The translations under genes were made by a program, and so were the position numbers. A stretch of DNA of 54,471 nt, taken from contig NZ_VIUH01000029.1 of NCBI RefSeq assembly GCF_007993865.1, positions 1-54,471 of the forward strand, given 5' to 3'. The notes beneath the pieces are model-generated. The model was not told where the DNA came from and made no database searches. It saw only the letters and a list, made by a program, of their open reading frames with translations. Each line of letters starts with the position of its first letter. The stretch's first letter is position 1. Source of the stretch: Pseudomonas sp. SJZ079. Lineage in GTDB: Bacteria; Pseudomonadota; Gammaproteobacteria; Pseudomonadales; Pseudomonadaceae. Of this stretch, positions 44,460 through 52,651 are shown piece by piece.

Positions 44460-46790
44460 ATGGATATAGCGCTCACCCAACGCCTGTCATTCAAACAGGC
44501 CGGCTGGACCGTGCTGGTGGCGTTTACCCTCGGCATGGCTTTCAGCGCGCTTCAAGTCGGCATCGATTATGCCAGTGAAGATGCCTCCATCAACCGCGAG
44601 ATTCGCGCGCTGATGGAGATCAGCCACAATCCGGCCGCGCGCATCGCCTACAACATTGACGCCGAACTGGCCCAGGAACTGGTTCGCGGCCTACTGCGCT
44701 CGCCTGCAGTGATCAGCGCCCAGATCCTCGACAACAACAGCAGCACAGCCCTGGCCAGCGTCAGTCGCCCTCCCAGCGAAAGCCCCTACCGGCTGCTCAG
44801 CGACTTTCTGTTCGGCAAGCAACGACAGTTCGAAACAGCCTTGTTCGTCAGCCACGCCCCAGAAGAGGCGCTCGGCCTGCTGCGCCTGGAAGTCGACACT
44901 TACGCGTTCGGCAGCCACTTTCTACGCCGCTCGCTACTCACCCTGCTGGCGGGCTTCGCTCGCAGCTTGCTGCTTTCGCTGATCCTCCTGGTGCTGTTCT
45001 ATTTCATGCTGACCAAGCCGCTGATCGAGGTCATCCGCGCGCTCAGTACACGCGACCTGCACAGCCCCAATCACCACAGACTGCCCTGCCCACCCGGCCA
45101 TGAGCGCGACGAGATCGGCACGCTGGTCGACGTCACCAACCAACAACTCTCCAGCATCGCCACGGAAATACAACAGCGTCACCATGCAGAGGACCGCCTG
45201 ACCCAGTACCTGGGGGAGCTGGAAAATATAGTCTCGGCACGCACCACCGAGCTGGAAACCACCAACGCACAGTTGACCGAGTCCAACCAGCAGCTCGAAC
45301 AGGCGCGACGTACCGCCCTGCAAATGGCCCAGGCCCGCTCGACATTTCTGGCCAACATGAGCCATGAAATCCGCACACCACTCAACGGCCTGCTCGGCAT
45401 GCTTTCGCTGTCCCTCGACGGCCCACTGAACGGCGAGCAACGCCAGCAGCTGTCGATTGCCCACGACTCTGGAAAAGTTCTAGTCGAACTGCTCAATGAC
45501 ATTCTCGACTTGTCGAAATTCGAGGCTGGGCAGCTGGAGCTTGAGAACATCCCCTTCGACCTCGGCACATTGGTCGAAGACACCGCCAACCTGCTCTCGC
45601 AGAATGCGGCAGCGAGCGTCGAACTGACCTGCTTCATCGACTCACAGCTGCCGGCCCAAGTAATCGGCGACCCGACCCGAGTCCGCCAGGTAGTCAGCAA
45701 CCTGCTATCCAATGCCTTGAAATTCACCCGATTCGGCCGCGTAGACATCCGCATCAGCGCCAGCCAGACCGGCGTCCAGATACTCGTGCGCGACACGGGT
45801 ATCGGCATCGCCGAGGACGCCCAGGCGCGCATCTTCCAACCCTTCGCCCAAGCCGACGCCGGCATCAACCGTCAGTTCGGTGGCACCGGTCTGGGCTTGG
45901 CACTGACCCGAAGACTCTGCGAAGCCATGCACGGCCAGCTCAGCCTGAAATCCAAGGACGGCTTCGGCTCGCAGTTCTGCGTCGAACTGCCGCTACCCGG
46001 CCACAGCCCTGCGGTGACTTTTCCAACCCCGGCGCTAACCGGACGAGTGGTGGCACTCAGCGCCCCCAACTCAGGCCTGCATGAGCAACTCAGCAACCTA
46101 TTGCCTAACTGGGGGCTGGACTATCGGCGCCTGGACGCCGATGCCCGCCCCACCGAGATGGTCGCAGACCTGCTGATCAGCGACGATCCGGAGTGCCTGC
46201 CCAGCCTGCGTCAGGCGTGCCAGGTGCCGTTTCTGCTGATCAGCGCTTATGGCAGTTTCTTTCCCAGTGAACAGATACAGACGCTGGAGCCTGTCGAACA
46301 GCTGGCTCGCCCCTTGTCGCGCCAGGTTTTGCTCCAGGCACTACGCCGCAGCTTGGGACAGCCCGCACACAGCCTCCCCGTACCGACCGACACAGAGCAG
46401 TGGGTCAATAGGCAAATGCGCATACTCTTGGTCGAAGATAACCAGGTCAACCAACTGGTCGCCAGAGGCATGCTCGGGAAACTCGGTTGCGAGGTGCTAC
46501 TGGCCAACCACGGTGCAGAAGCCCTGAGTCAGCTGGAACTGCACGAGGTTGACCTGGTACTGATGGACTGCAACATGCCGGTGATGGATGGTTATGAAGC
46601 CAGTCGGCGCATTCGCCGGGGCGGACGCTACCCTGAACTGCCGATCATCGCACTGACAGCCAATGCCCTACCGGACGAACGCGAGCGCTGCCGCGCCGCC
46701 GGCATGAACGATTACCTGGCCAAACCCTTTCGCCGGGAGGAGCTAGCCGCCCTGCTCGACCAGTGGCTACCCACTAGCGTAGCGCCATAA
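44460..46790 (+). CDS. sagS: Hybrid sensor histidine kinase SagS
   Basis: 776-residue membrane sensor. Order: TM1 (about 18-37), a periplasmic domain of about 130 residues, TM2 (about 168-188), a HAMP-like linker, HisKA with phospho-acceptor His302 in NMSHEIRTPLNG, HATPase (VVSNLLSNALKF, DTGIGI, GGTGLGLAL), a degenerate receiver-like segment, and a C-terminal receiver with Asp703 in DLVLMDCNMPVMDG and LAKPF. The layout and the neighbours match P. aeruginosa SagS, which via HptB and BfiS controls surface attachment, biofilm tolerance and virulence. The 3' end overlaps ospR by 17 bp tail to tail. Confidence 0.88.
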   Translation: MDIALTQRLSFKQAGWTVLVAFTLGMAFSALQVGIDYASEDASINREIRALMEISHNPAARIAYNIDAELAQELVRGLLRSPAVISAQILDNNSSTALASVSRPPSESPYRLLSDFLFGKQRQFETALFVSHAPEEALGLLRLEVDTYAFGSHFLRRSLLTLLAGFARSLLLSLILLVLFYFMLTKPLIEVIRALSTRDLHSPNHHRLPCPPGHERDEIGTLVDVTNQQLSSIATEIQQRHHAEDRLTQYLGELENIVSARTTELETTNAQLTESNQQLEQARRTALQMAQARSTFLANMSHEIRTPLNGLLGMLSLSLDGPLNGEQRQQLSIAHDSGKVLVELLNDILDLSKFEAGQLELENIPFDLGTLVEDTANLLSQNAAASVELTCFIDSQLPAQVIGDPTRVRQVVSNLLSNALKFTRFGRVDIRISASQTGVQILVRDTGIGIAEDAQARIFQPFAQADAGINRQFGGTGLGLALTRRLCEAMHGQLSLKSKDGFGSQFCVELPLPGHSPAVTFPTPALTGRVVALSAPNSGLHEQLSNLLPNWGLDYRRLDADARPTEMVADLLISDDPECLPSLRQACQVPFLLISAYGSFFPSEQIQTLEPVEQLARPLSRQVLLQALRRSLGQPAHSLPVPTDTEQWVNRQMRILLVEDNQVNQLVARGMLGKLGCEVLLANHGAEALSQLELHEVDLVLMDCNMPVMDGYEASRRIRRGGRYPELPIIALTANALPDERERCRAAGMNDYLAKPFRREELAALLDQWLPTSVAP

Positions 46791-47244
46791 ACCGCTGCAA
46801 CAGCTCCCCGACATGGCTGCGCAGCTCTGCCAGCTCATCCAGATCGACACCGTGCTCGCACAGCAGCTGACTCCGCAAAGGTTGCACCCGCTCACGCAAC
46901 TCGCTGCCCGCCTCGGTCAACAACGGATGGACTTCGCGCTCGTCCTCGCTCGAGCGCTGACGCACCAACATGCCCAGCTGTTCCAGGCGCTTGAGCAGCG
47001 GAGTCAAGGTGCCGGAGTCGAGCATCAAGCGTTCCCCCAGCGCCTTGACCGTTGGCTGCAATGGCGGCGCTGCCTGCCACTCCCACAGCACCAGCATCAC
47101 CAGATACTGCGGGTAGGTCAGGTTTAACTGATCGAGCATAGGTTTGTACGCGCGAATAACTGCCCGCGATGTCGCATACAGCTTGAAGCACAGCTGGTTA
47201 TCCAGCAGCAAAGCAGCATCCAGCATGACAGGCGCTTGCTTCAT
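46774..47244 (-). CDS. ospR: OspR/OhrR-type MarR regulator
   Basis: 156-residue peroxide-sensing MarR protein. The redox cysteine is Cys19 in LLLDNQLCFKLYATSRAV, and Tyr residues follow (AYKPMLDQLNLTYPQYLVM) as in OhrR. The winged helix includes LMLDSGTLTPLLKRLEQLGMLVRQRSSEDEREV. OspR represses its own operon and gpx until oxidised by organic or hydrogen peroxide. ATG at 47244 overlaps the gpx TGA (ATGA); the alternative ATG 47226 is also possible. A perfect palindrome upstream of gpx (47770-47795) is the likely operator. Stop lies inside sagS. Confidence 0.9.
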   Translation of the reverse strand: MKQAPVMLDAALLLDNQLCFKLYATSRAVIRAYKPMLDQLNLTYPQYLVMLVLWEWQAAPPLQPTVKALGERLMLDSGTLTPLLKRLEQLGMLVRQRSSEDEREVHPLLTEAGSELRERVQPLRSQLLCEHGVDLDELAELRSHVGELLQRFMALR

Positions 47245-47726
47245 TTGAGCAGCGCTTCGATCTCGGCGGTCAGGTCTTCCGGCTTGGTCGTTGGTGCGAA
47301 ACGCTTGACCTGCTGACCGTCGGCGCTGATCAGGAACTTGGTGAAATTCCACTTCACACCCTGACTGCCGAGCAGACCCGGAGCGCGCTTTTTCAGCTGC
47401 ACGTACAGCGGATGGGCATCGCTACCGTTCACGTCGACCTTTTTGAACAGCGGAAAGCTCACCCCGAAATTCAGCTCGCAGAACTCGGAAATGACCCCTT
47501 CATTGCCCGGTTCCTGCTTGCCGAACTGATTACAAGGGAATCCCAGCACCACCAGGCCCTTGTCCTTGTACTGCTGCCAAAGGTTCTCCAGGCCCTTGTA
47601 CTGCGGCGTAAAACCGCACTTACTGGCCGTATTGACCACCAGCACGGCCTTGCCCTTGAAGTCGGCCAGAGTTTTTTGCTCGCCTTTGATGGTGGTGCAC
47701 GGGATGTCGAACAGTTCGTTGCTCAT
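47241..47726 (-). CDS. Cysteine-type glutathione peroxidase
   Basis: 161-residue GPx-family peroxidase that reduces peroxides with thioredoxin or glutathione. The peroxidatic Cys37 lies in NTASKCGFTPQYKGLENL; the Gln/Trp partners are in FPCNQFGKQEPG and VKWNFTKFLI. ATG at 47726 has AAAGG eight bases upstream; the longer frame crosses a palindromic operator and is discarded. It is the promoter-proximal gene of the gpx-ospR unit and divergent from nothing; msrB lies upstream on the same strand. Confidence 0.94.
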   Translation of the reverse strand: MSNELFDIPCTTIKGEQKTLADFKGKAVLVVNTASKCGFTPQYKGLENLWQQYKDKGLVVLGFPCNQFGKQEPGNEGVISEFCELNFGVSFPLFKKVDVNGSDAHPLYVQLKKRAPGLLGSQGVKWNFTKFLISADGQQVKRFAPTTKPEDLTAEIEALLK

Positions 47727-47740
47727 GATGATCGCCTTTA

Positions 47741-47762
47741 CCTTTGATGAATCCATCAAAGG
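47741..47762. promoter_or_regulatory. Palindrome in the gpx leader
   Basis: CCTTTGATG-AATC-CATCAAAGG, perfect 9-bp arms with 4-base loop, ending 14 bases before the gpx ATG. It could be a second operator or an mRNA hairpin covering the translation start region. Confidence 0.5.
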
Positions 47763-47769
47763 TATCGAG

Positions 47770-47795
47770 CAATTGAATTGTGCGCAATTCAATTG
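47770..47795. promoter_or_regulatory. OspR/OhrR operator candidate
   Basis: Perfect inverted repeat of 11 bp, CAATTGAATTG-TGCG-CAATTCAATTG, 44 bases upstream of the gpx ATG. The AATTG/CAATT core resembles known OhrR-family operators (AATT-rich palindromes). Confidence 0.65.
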
Positions 47796-47835
47796 GCTAA
47801 AAATAAGGCCCACTGATAGGCAGACCTCATTCTCA

Positions 47836-48234
47836 TCAAGTTTCGCGCGGCATCAGCTTGAGCGACGCCGAATTGATGCAGTAACGCAAGCCCGTGGGCG
47901 CCGGGCCGTCCGGGAAGACATGCCCCAGGTGCGCGTCGCACTTGGCGCACTTCACCTCGATGCGATGCATGCCATGACTGAAATCGTCCAGGCTGCTAAT
48001 GACTTCCTTACTCACCGGCTGAAAATAGCTCGGCCAGCCACAGCCCGAGTCGAACTTGGCGGCGGAATCGAACAGCTCGACCCCGCAACAGGTGCAGTGA
48101 TAGACACCGGGTACCTTGCTGTCATGGTATTCGCCGGTAAAGGCGCGCTCCGTGCCACCTAAACGGCAGACATTGAACTGGGTCTCCGACAGCTCTTCGC
48201 GCCAGACTTCCAGGGGTTTCTCGAGCTTGTCCAC
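47836..48234 (-). CDS. msrB: Peptide-methionine (R)-S-oxide reductase
   Basis: Repairs protein-bound methionine-(R)-sulfoxide. 132 residues. Two zinc-binding CxxC pairs (YHCTCCGVELF and KCAKCDAHLGHVF), the GCGWPSYFQP substrate loop and the catalytic Cys119 in LRYCINSASLKL are visible. Start is GTG at 48234 with AGGAG eight bases upstream. It precedes gpx on the same strand by about 110 bp. Its leader contains an intrinsic-terminator-like hairpin (48254-48290) suggesting attenuation or an upstream small RNA. Confidence 0.95.
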   Translation of the reverse strand: MDKLEKPLEVWREELSETQFNVCRLGGTERAFTGEYHDSKVPGVYHCTCCGVELFDSAAKFDSGCGWPSYFQPVSKEVISSLDDFSHGMHRIEVKCAKCDAHLGHVFPDGPAPTGLRYCINSASLKLMPRET

Positions 48235-48252
48235 AGGCAGGTCTCCTCAACT

Positions 48253-48400
48253 GAAAAAAGCCCGATCAGTCGCTTTGCCAAGATCGGGCTGCCACGTATG
48301 ATTCGACCCCAGTCTGTCACCCGCGTTACAGCCTGCCAAGACGTGCTGGATTGAGTCTTTTACCCGGCCTTTCGGGTCGTGGAACGCTATGACGCGGGGT
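48253..48400 (-). ncRNA. Candidate small RNA or structured leader upstream of msrB
   Basis: On the minus strand, a TATACC -10-like hexamer (48401-48406) would start a transcript near 48395. It contains the hairpin ACCCG-AAAGGC-CGGGT, a long-range pairing CACCC..GCGT with ACGCGGGTG, and ends in a classical terminator: AGCCCGATC/GATCGGGCT stem followed by T6 (48254-48290). The terminator faces msrB, ending only about 19 bases before its start, and no ORF lies upstream on this strand. A small RNA or a transcription attenuator for msrB is the simplest reading. The promoter has no clear -35. Confidence 0.4.
48254..48290 (-). terminator. Intrinsic terminator in the msrB leader
   Basis: 9-bp stem AGCCCGATC/GATCGGGCT (arms 48259-48267 and 48282-48290) with a 14-base loop and a T6 tract on the minus strand, immediately upstream of msrB. 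Confidence 0.75.
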
Positions 48401-48544
48401 GGTATAGGGTTTAGCGCAGGCACAACATGTCCATTTGCGGCGCGTAATCTGCGCTTTTTACCAGTTTTGGCCTAGCCAGCCTTTGCTCGTCACGCGTTCA
48501 CACGGCCTGAATCAGCGGCGCCTCATCATTTCGGGATCACTTAC

Positions 48545-49756
48545 ATGCAGGTCAGCAAATCGAACAAGCTCGCCAACGTCTGCTATGACATTCGCGGACC
48601 GGTGCTCAAGCACGCCAAACGCCTGGAAGAGGAAGGCCACCGCATCCTCAAGCTGAACATTGGCAATCCGGCACCGTTCGGTTTCGAAGCCCCCGAGGAG
48701 ATCCTCCAGGACGTGATTCGCAACCTGCCCTCCGCGCAAGGCTACAGCGACTCCAAGGGCCTGTTCAGTGCCCGCAAGGCGGTGATGCAGTATTACCAGC
48801 AGCAGCAGGTGGAAGGCGTCGGCATCGAGGACATCTACCTCGGCAACGGTGTCTCCGAGCTGATCGTGATGGCCATGCAGGCGCTGCTCAACAACGGCGA
48901 CGAAGTGCTGATCCCGGCACCGGACTACCCGCTATGGACCGCCGCAGTGGCCCTGTCCGGCGGCAAGCCGGTGCACTACCTGTGCGACGAACAGGCCGGC
49001 TGGTTCCCCGATATCGCCGACATACGCGCAAAGATCACCCCGAGCACCAAGGCGCTGGTGCTGATCAACCCGAACAACCCGACTGGCGCCGTGTATTCCA
49101 GGGCCATACTGGAAGACCTCGTCGAACTGGCGCGGCAGCACAACCTGGTGCTGTTTTCCGACGAAATCTACGACAAGATCCTCTACGACGAGGCCCAGCA
49201 CACCTGCACCGCTTCCCTGGCGCCGGACGTGTTGTGCCTGACCTTCAACGGCCTGTCGAAGTCTTACCGGGTCGCGGGCTTTCGCAGCGGCTGGGTGGCG
49301 ATCTCCGGGCCCAAGCATCGGGCACAGAGCTACATCGAAGGCCTGGATATCCTCGCCAACATGCGCCTGTGCCCCAACGTGCCGAGCCAGCATGCGATCC
49401 AGACCGCCCTCGGCGGCTACCAGAGCATCAACGACCTGGTACTGCCCAACGGCCGCCTGCTCGAGCAACGCAACCGCACCTGGGAGCTGCTCAACGACAT
49501 CCCCGGGGTCAGCTGCGTCAAGCCGATGGGCGCGCTGTACGCGTTCCCGAAGATCGACCCGAAAGTCTGCCCGATCCACAACGACGAGAAGTTCGTACTG
49601 GATCTGCTGCTCTCGGAAAAACTGTTGGTCGTCCAGGGCACCGCGTTCAACTGGCCGTGGCCGGATCACTTTCGCGTGGTCACCCTGCCGCGAGTAGACG
49701 ACCTCGAACAGGCGATCGGCCGTATCGGCAACTTCCTCAAGGGCTACCAACAGTAA
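48545..49756 (+). CDS. alaA: Glutamate-pyruvate aminotransferase AlaA
   Basis: 403-residue PLP aminotransferase making alanine from pyruvate and glutamate. It matches E. coli AlaA (405 residues) along its length: LANVCYDIRGPVLKHAKRLEEEGH, NIGNPAPFGFEAPEEIL, NGVSELIVMAMQALLN, the PLP lysine in FNGLSKSYRVAGFRSGW and the C-terminal VQGTAFNWPWPDHFRVVTLPRVDDLE. ATG at 48545; Shine-Dalgarno weak. It is divergent from msrB and followed after 12 bp by an SDR gene. Confidence 0.93.
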   Translation: MQVSKSNKLANVCYDIRGPVLKHAKRLEEEGHRILKLNIGNPAPFGFEAPEEILQDVIRNLPSAQGYSDSKGLFSARKAVMQYYQQQQVEGVGIEDIYLGNGVSELIVMAMQALLNNGDEVLIPAPDYPLWTAAVALSGGKPVHYLCDEQAGWFPDIADIRAKITPSTKALVLINPNNPTGAVYSRAILEDLVELARQHNLVLFSDEIYDKILYDEAQHTCTASLAPDVLCLTFNGLSKSYRVAGFRSGWVAISGPKHRAQSYIEGLDILANMRLCPNVPSQHAIQTALGGYQSINDLVLPNGRLLEQRNRTWELLNDIPGVSCVKPMGALYAFPKIDPKVCPIHNDEKFVLDLLLSEKLLVVQGTAFNWPWPDHFRVVTLPRVDDLEQAIGRIGNFLKGYQQ

Positions 49757-49768
49757 CCGGAGCGTTCC

Positions 49769-50512
49769 ATGTCCCAGGCCAAACGCTACTTGCTCACCGG
49801 CGCCAGCTCCGGCATCGGCGCCGCGCTCGCCCGCGAACTGGCCAGCAAAGGCTATGACCTGGCGTTGGCTGCACGTCGCGAAGACAGCCTGCACCTGCTG
49901 GCGGCGGAACTGCAGGCGCGCTTCGGCCGCCACGTGGCGGTGTTGCCGCTGGATGTCACCGACTACGCCGCCTGCCAGGATGCCGTAGGCCTGGCCGCCA
50001 ACGCCCTCGGCGGGCTGGATGGAATCATCGCCAATGCGGGTATCGCCCTGGCCGGCAAAACCGGCGGCGGGCACTTCGAGCGCGCCCGCCTGACCCTGGA
50101 AACCAATCTGATCGGCGCCATCGCTTGCCTGGACGCCGCTGCCGCGCTGTTTCGTCAGCAAGGTCATGGTCACCTGGTCGCCGTCGCTTCGGTCGCCGGC
50201 AAACGCGGCCTGCCTCATACCGCCGCCTACTCGGCGAGCAAGGCCGGACTGATCAGCTACATGGAATCCACTCGTACCGAATTACTCGGCAAAGGCATCG
50301 ACACCAGCCTGATCCTGCCAGGCTTCATCGACACACCACTGAACCGTGGCATGCCCAGCCGGCCCTTTCTGATCGACGTGGAACGTGGCGCCGCGCTGAT
50401 TGCTAACCACATCGACAAGCGCCACCGCAGCGCCTATGTGCCCGGCTGGCCCTGGGCAATACTCGGTCGCCTGCTGCCTTTACTCCCCACCTCGATGATT
50501 GCCAAGTTCTGA
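49769..50512 (+). CDS. Short-chain dehydrogenase/reductase
   Basis: 247-residue SDR: TGASSGIGAALA cofactor motif, NAG in IIANAGIAL, catalytic Ser in VAVASVAGKRG and YSASK, and a C-terminal extension with a hydrophobic, basic tail (VPGWPWAILGRLLPLLPTSMIAKF) typical of membrane-associated SDR family members. ATG at 49769 with GGAG upstream. Close spacing to alaA (12 bp) and to the next gene (5 bp) indicates an operon. Confidence 0.9.
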   Translation: MSQAKRYLLTGASSGIGAALARELASKGYDLALAARREDSLHLLAAELQARFGRHVAVLPLDVTDYAACQDAVGLAANALGGLDGIIANAGIALAGKTGGGHFERARLTLETNLIGAIACLDAAAALFRQQGHGHLVAVASVAGKRGLPHTAAYSASKAGLISYMESTRTELLGKGIDTSLILPGFIDTPLNRGMPSRPFLIDVERGAALIANHIDKRHRSAYVPGWPWAILGRLLPLLPTSMIAKF

Positions 50513-50517
50513 GCCCC

Positions 50518-50969
50518 ATGGACCTACAGATCGACGATTTCTACCAGGATGCCGCCCGCGGCCTGCTGCTGCTCTACCAAACCTTCCCGCGCAAGATGGC
50601 GCTGTATGTGGAGGACCTGATCGGTCGCGAAGAGGCGGACGAGTTCGGCCTGCCAAGCAAACGCCACCAGAGCTGCCTGGGCGCCCTGCTGTGGCTGGCC
50701 GAAGAAGGTTACCTGCGCTTCGACTCGAGCATTGCCTACGACGCCCTGGATCAGGCGTACTCAGTGAAAAAGGCTTTCTGCGCCTGTCACGTAGCGTGCC
50801 CCACGCCCTATCCGACGGCGACGCATTGCCACCCAGCGTGCGCCGCGTGCAAGGCACCCTGGCCTTCCGACTGCGCCAGGCAATCGCCGAGCAACACGGC
50901 GAACGAGTCGCCCGCCTGACTCGCCTGCTCTTCGAAAGCGCTCTAGTTGGCGCAAACGACACAGTTTGA
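50518..50969 (+). pseudogene. Frameshifted conserved hypothetical gene
   Basis: The first part reads MDLQIDDFYQDAARGLLLLY... in one frame up to YDALDQA; the natural continuation VLSEKGFLRLSRSVP...LRQAIAEQHGERVARLTRLLFESAL is in the next frame, ending with TGA at 50967. One base is missing near 50756-50758 (GCGTAC where GCGGTAC would restore the frame). The result would be about 150 residues. Either a true recent frameshift or a sequencing error. It follows the SDR gene by 5 bp. Function of the family is unknown. Confidence 0.7.
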
Positions 50970-51058
50970 AATAGTCCCTCGATTGAAGATTCCAGCCCCG
51001 CGCCCTTATATAGCCCGCATAACCGGTACGCCTTTCCCGTGAGGAGTAGTTTCACACC

Positions 51059-51931
51059 ATGATGCGCATTCTGTTGTTCCTGGCCACCAACCTGGCCGTC
51101 CTTATCATCGCCAGCATCACGCTAAAACTACTAGGGGTGGACCGCTACACCGGCCAGAACTACAGCAGCCTGCTGATTTTCTGCGCCGTGTTCGGTTTTG
51201 CCGGCTCGCTGATCTCGCTGCTCATCTCCAAATGGATGGCGAAGATGAGCACCGGCACCGAGATCATCAGCCAGCCCCGCACCCGCCATGAACAGTGGTT
51301 GCTGCAAACCGTCGAGGAACTGTCCCGCGAAGCGGGCATCAAGATGCCCGAGGTGGGCATCTTCCCGGCTTACGAGTCCAACGCCTTTGCCACCGGCTGG
51401 AACAAGAACGATGCGCTGGTCGCCGTGAGCCAGGGCCTGCTGGAGCGCTTCTCCCCCGACGAGGTACGCGCCGTACTGGCCCACGAGATCGGTCACGTGG
51501 CCAATGGCGACATGGTCACCCTGGCGCTGATCCAGGGCGTGGTGAACACCTTCGTGATGTTCTTTGCACGGATCTTCGGCAACTTCGTCGACAAGGCGAT
51601 CTTGAAAAACGAAGGCGGCCATGGCATCGGCTATTTCGTCGCGACCATCTTCGCCGAACTGGTACTCGGCATCCTGGCCAGCATCATCGTCATGTGGTTC
51701 TCGCGTAAACGTGAATTCAAGGCCGACGAAGCGGGCGCACGCCTGGCCGGCACTAGCGCCATGATCGGCGCGCTGCAGCGCTTGCGCGCCGAGCAAGGGG
51801 TACCGGTGCAGATGCCCGACAGCCTGACCGCGTTCGGCATCAACGGCGGCCTGAAGCATGGCCTGGCTGGTCTGCTGATGAGCCACCCGCCACTGGAGGA
51901 GCGCATCGAAGCGCTGCGTCAGCGCGGCTAA
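51059..51931 (+). CDS. htpX: Membrane zinc metalloprotease HtpX
   Basis: 290-residue inner-membrane quality-control protease (M48). Two N-terminal TM helices (about 4-20 and 36-56), zinc motif HEIGH (His142, Glu143, His146), two further TM helices and the third ligand Glu in KREFKADEAGA. It degrades damaged membrane proteins with FtsH. Starts at ATG 51059 or the next codon; GAGGAG lies 12 bases upstream. It is followed by a strong terminator. Confidence 0.96.
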   Translation: MMRILLFLATNLAVLIIASITLKLLGVDRYTGQNYSSLLIFCAVFGFAGSLISLLISKWMAKMSTGTEIISQPRTRHEQWLLQTVEELSREAGIKMPEVGIFPAYESNAFATGWNKNDALVAVSQGLLERFSPDEVRAVLAHEIGHVANGDMVTLALIQGVVNTFVMFFARIFGNFVDKAILKNEGGHGIGYFVATIFAELVLGILASIIVMWFSRKREFKADEAGARLAGTSAMIGALQRLRAEQGVPVQMPDSLTAFGINGGLKHGLAGLLMSHPPLEERIEALRQRG

Positions 51932-51944
51932 GCACGGCACGCAC

Positions 51945-51973
51945 AAAAAGGGCGACCAGTGGTCGCCCTTTTT
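51945..51973. terminator. Terminator of htpX
   Basis: Perfect 14-bp stem AAAAAGGGCGACCA/TGGTCGCCCTTTTT with a single central base and T-run, 13 bases after the htpX stop. Confidence 0.88.
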
Positions 51974-52155
51974 TATGGCTAATGCTCAGAGCCCGCACCA
52001 GCCCGAGCTCTCCTTACGACTGTGGCGAGCCTGGCCATGCCGCGGTAACGAACCTTAAGCCCACACCCCTGTCGGATTTTAGGAAGGTCAAGAACCTCGA
52101 GGATTGAGCATGCCTCGACACTGTTCCGAGCACGACGACAACGGGAGACGATGAC

Positions 52156-52548
52156 ATGAACTACAACTGGGATCTGATCGAACGCTTGCTGCATGAAGTG
52201 CAGAACTCCGCCGGCAAGCGCTTCGCCCCACGGACTTACGCCGAGGAGCTGGCTGCCGAACTGCAGCACGCCGGCCAGGCCATCGGCAACTTGGACGCAC
52301 TGAAGGCGCAGGCGACAGAATATGAGGCGCTGCTGCTCAAGGCGGGCTTTATTGCCGCTCGCCCGGAAAGCGAAGGCGGTAACGGCGAGAACTTCGTACT
52401 GACCGATCGCGGATTGCAGCTGCTCAGCATGATCGACAGCAGCTTCCCTGGCGACGAACACCCACGTGAAGTGCTCGACAAGCAAGGATTGGCCGTGCTG
52501 ACGCCAGAGATTTTCGACAAAGTTGCCGCCGAAGCGACTCTCACCTGA
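52156..52548 (+). CDS. Conserved hypothetical protein, winged-helix-like
   Basis: 130-residue acidic protein starting MNYNWDLIERLLHEVQNSAG. The pattern (short helices, LLLKAGFI..., FVLTDRGLQLLSMI) resembles DUF2513-like/winged-helix proteins, where the end of a wing reads 'LTxxGxxLL', but I cannot confirm the family. ATG at 52156 with GGGAG nine bases upstream. It is convergent with tpm. Confidence 0.7.
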   Translation: MNYNWDLIERLLHEVQNSAGKRFAPRTYAEELAAELQHAGQAIGNLDALKAQATEYEALLLKAGFIAARPESEGGNGENFVLTDRGLQLLSMIDSSFPGDEHPREVLDKQGLAVLTPEIFDKVAAEATLT

Positions 52549-52651
52549 CGGCCCGAACGTTTGGCGCCATCACCGCTGCATGATTGACTCTACCTGGGGC
52601 CTGACTGCCCCAGACGGGTCATGCAACTACAAACTTCGGGATAACTGCTGC

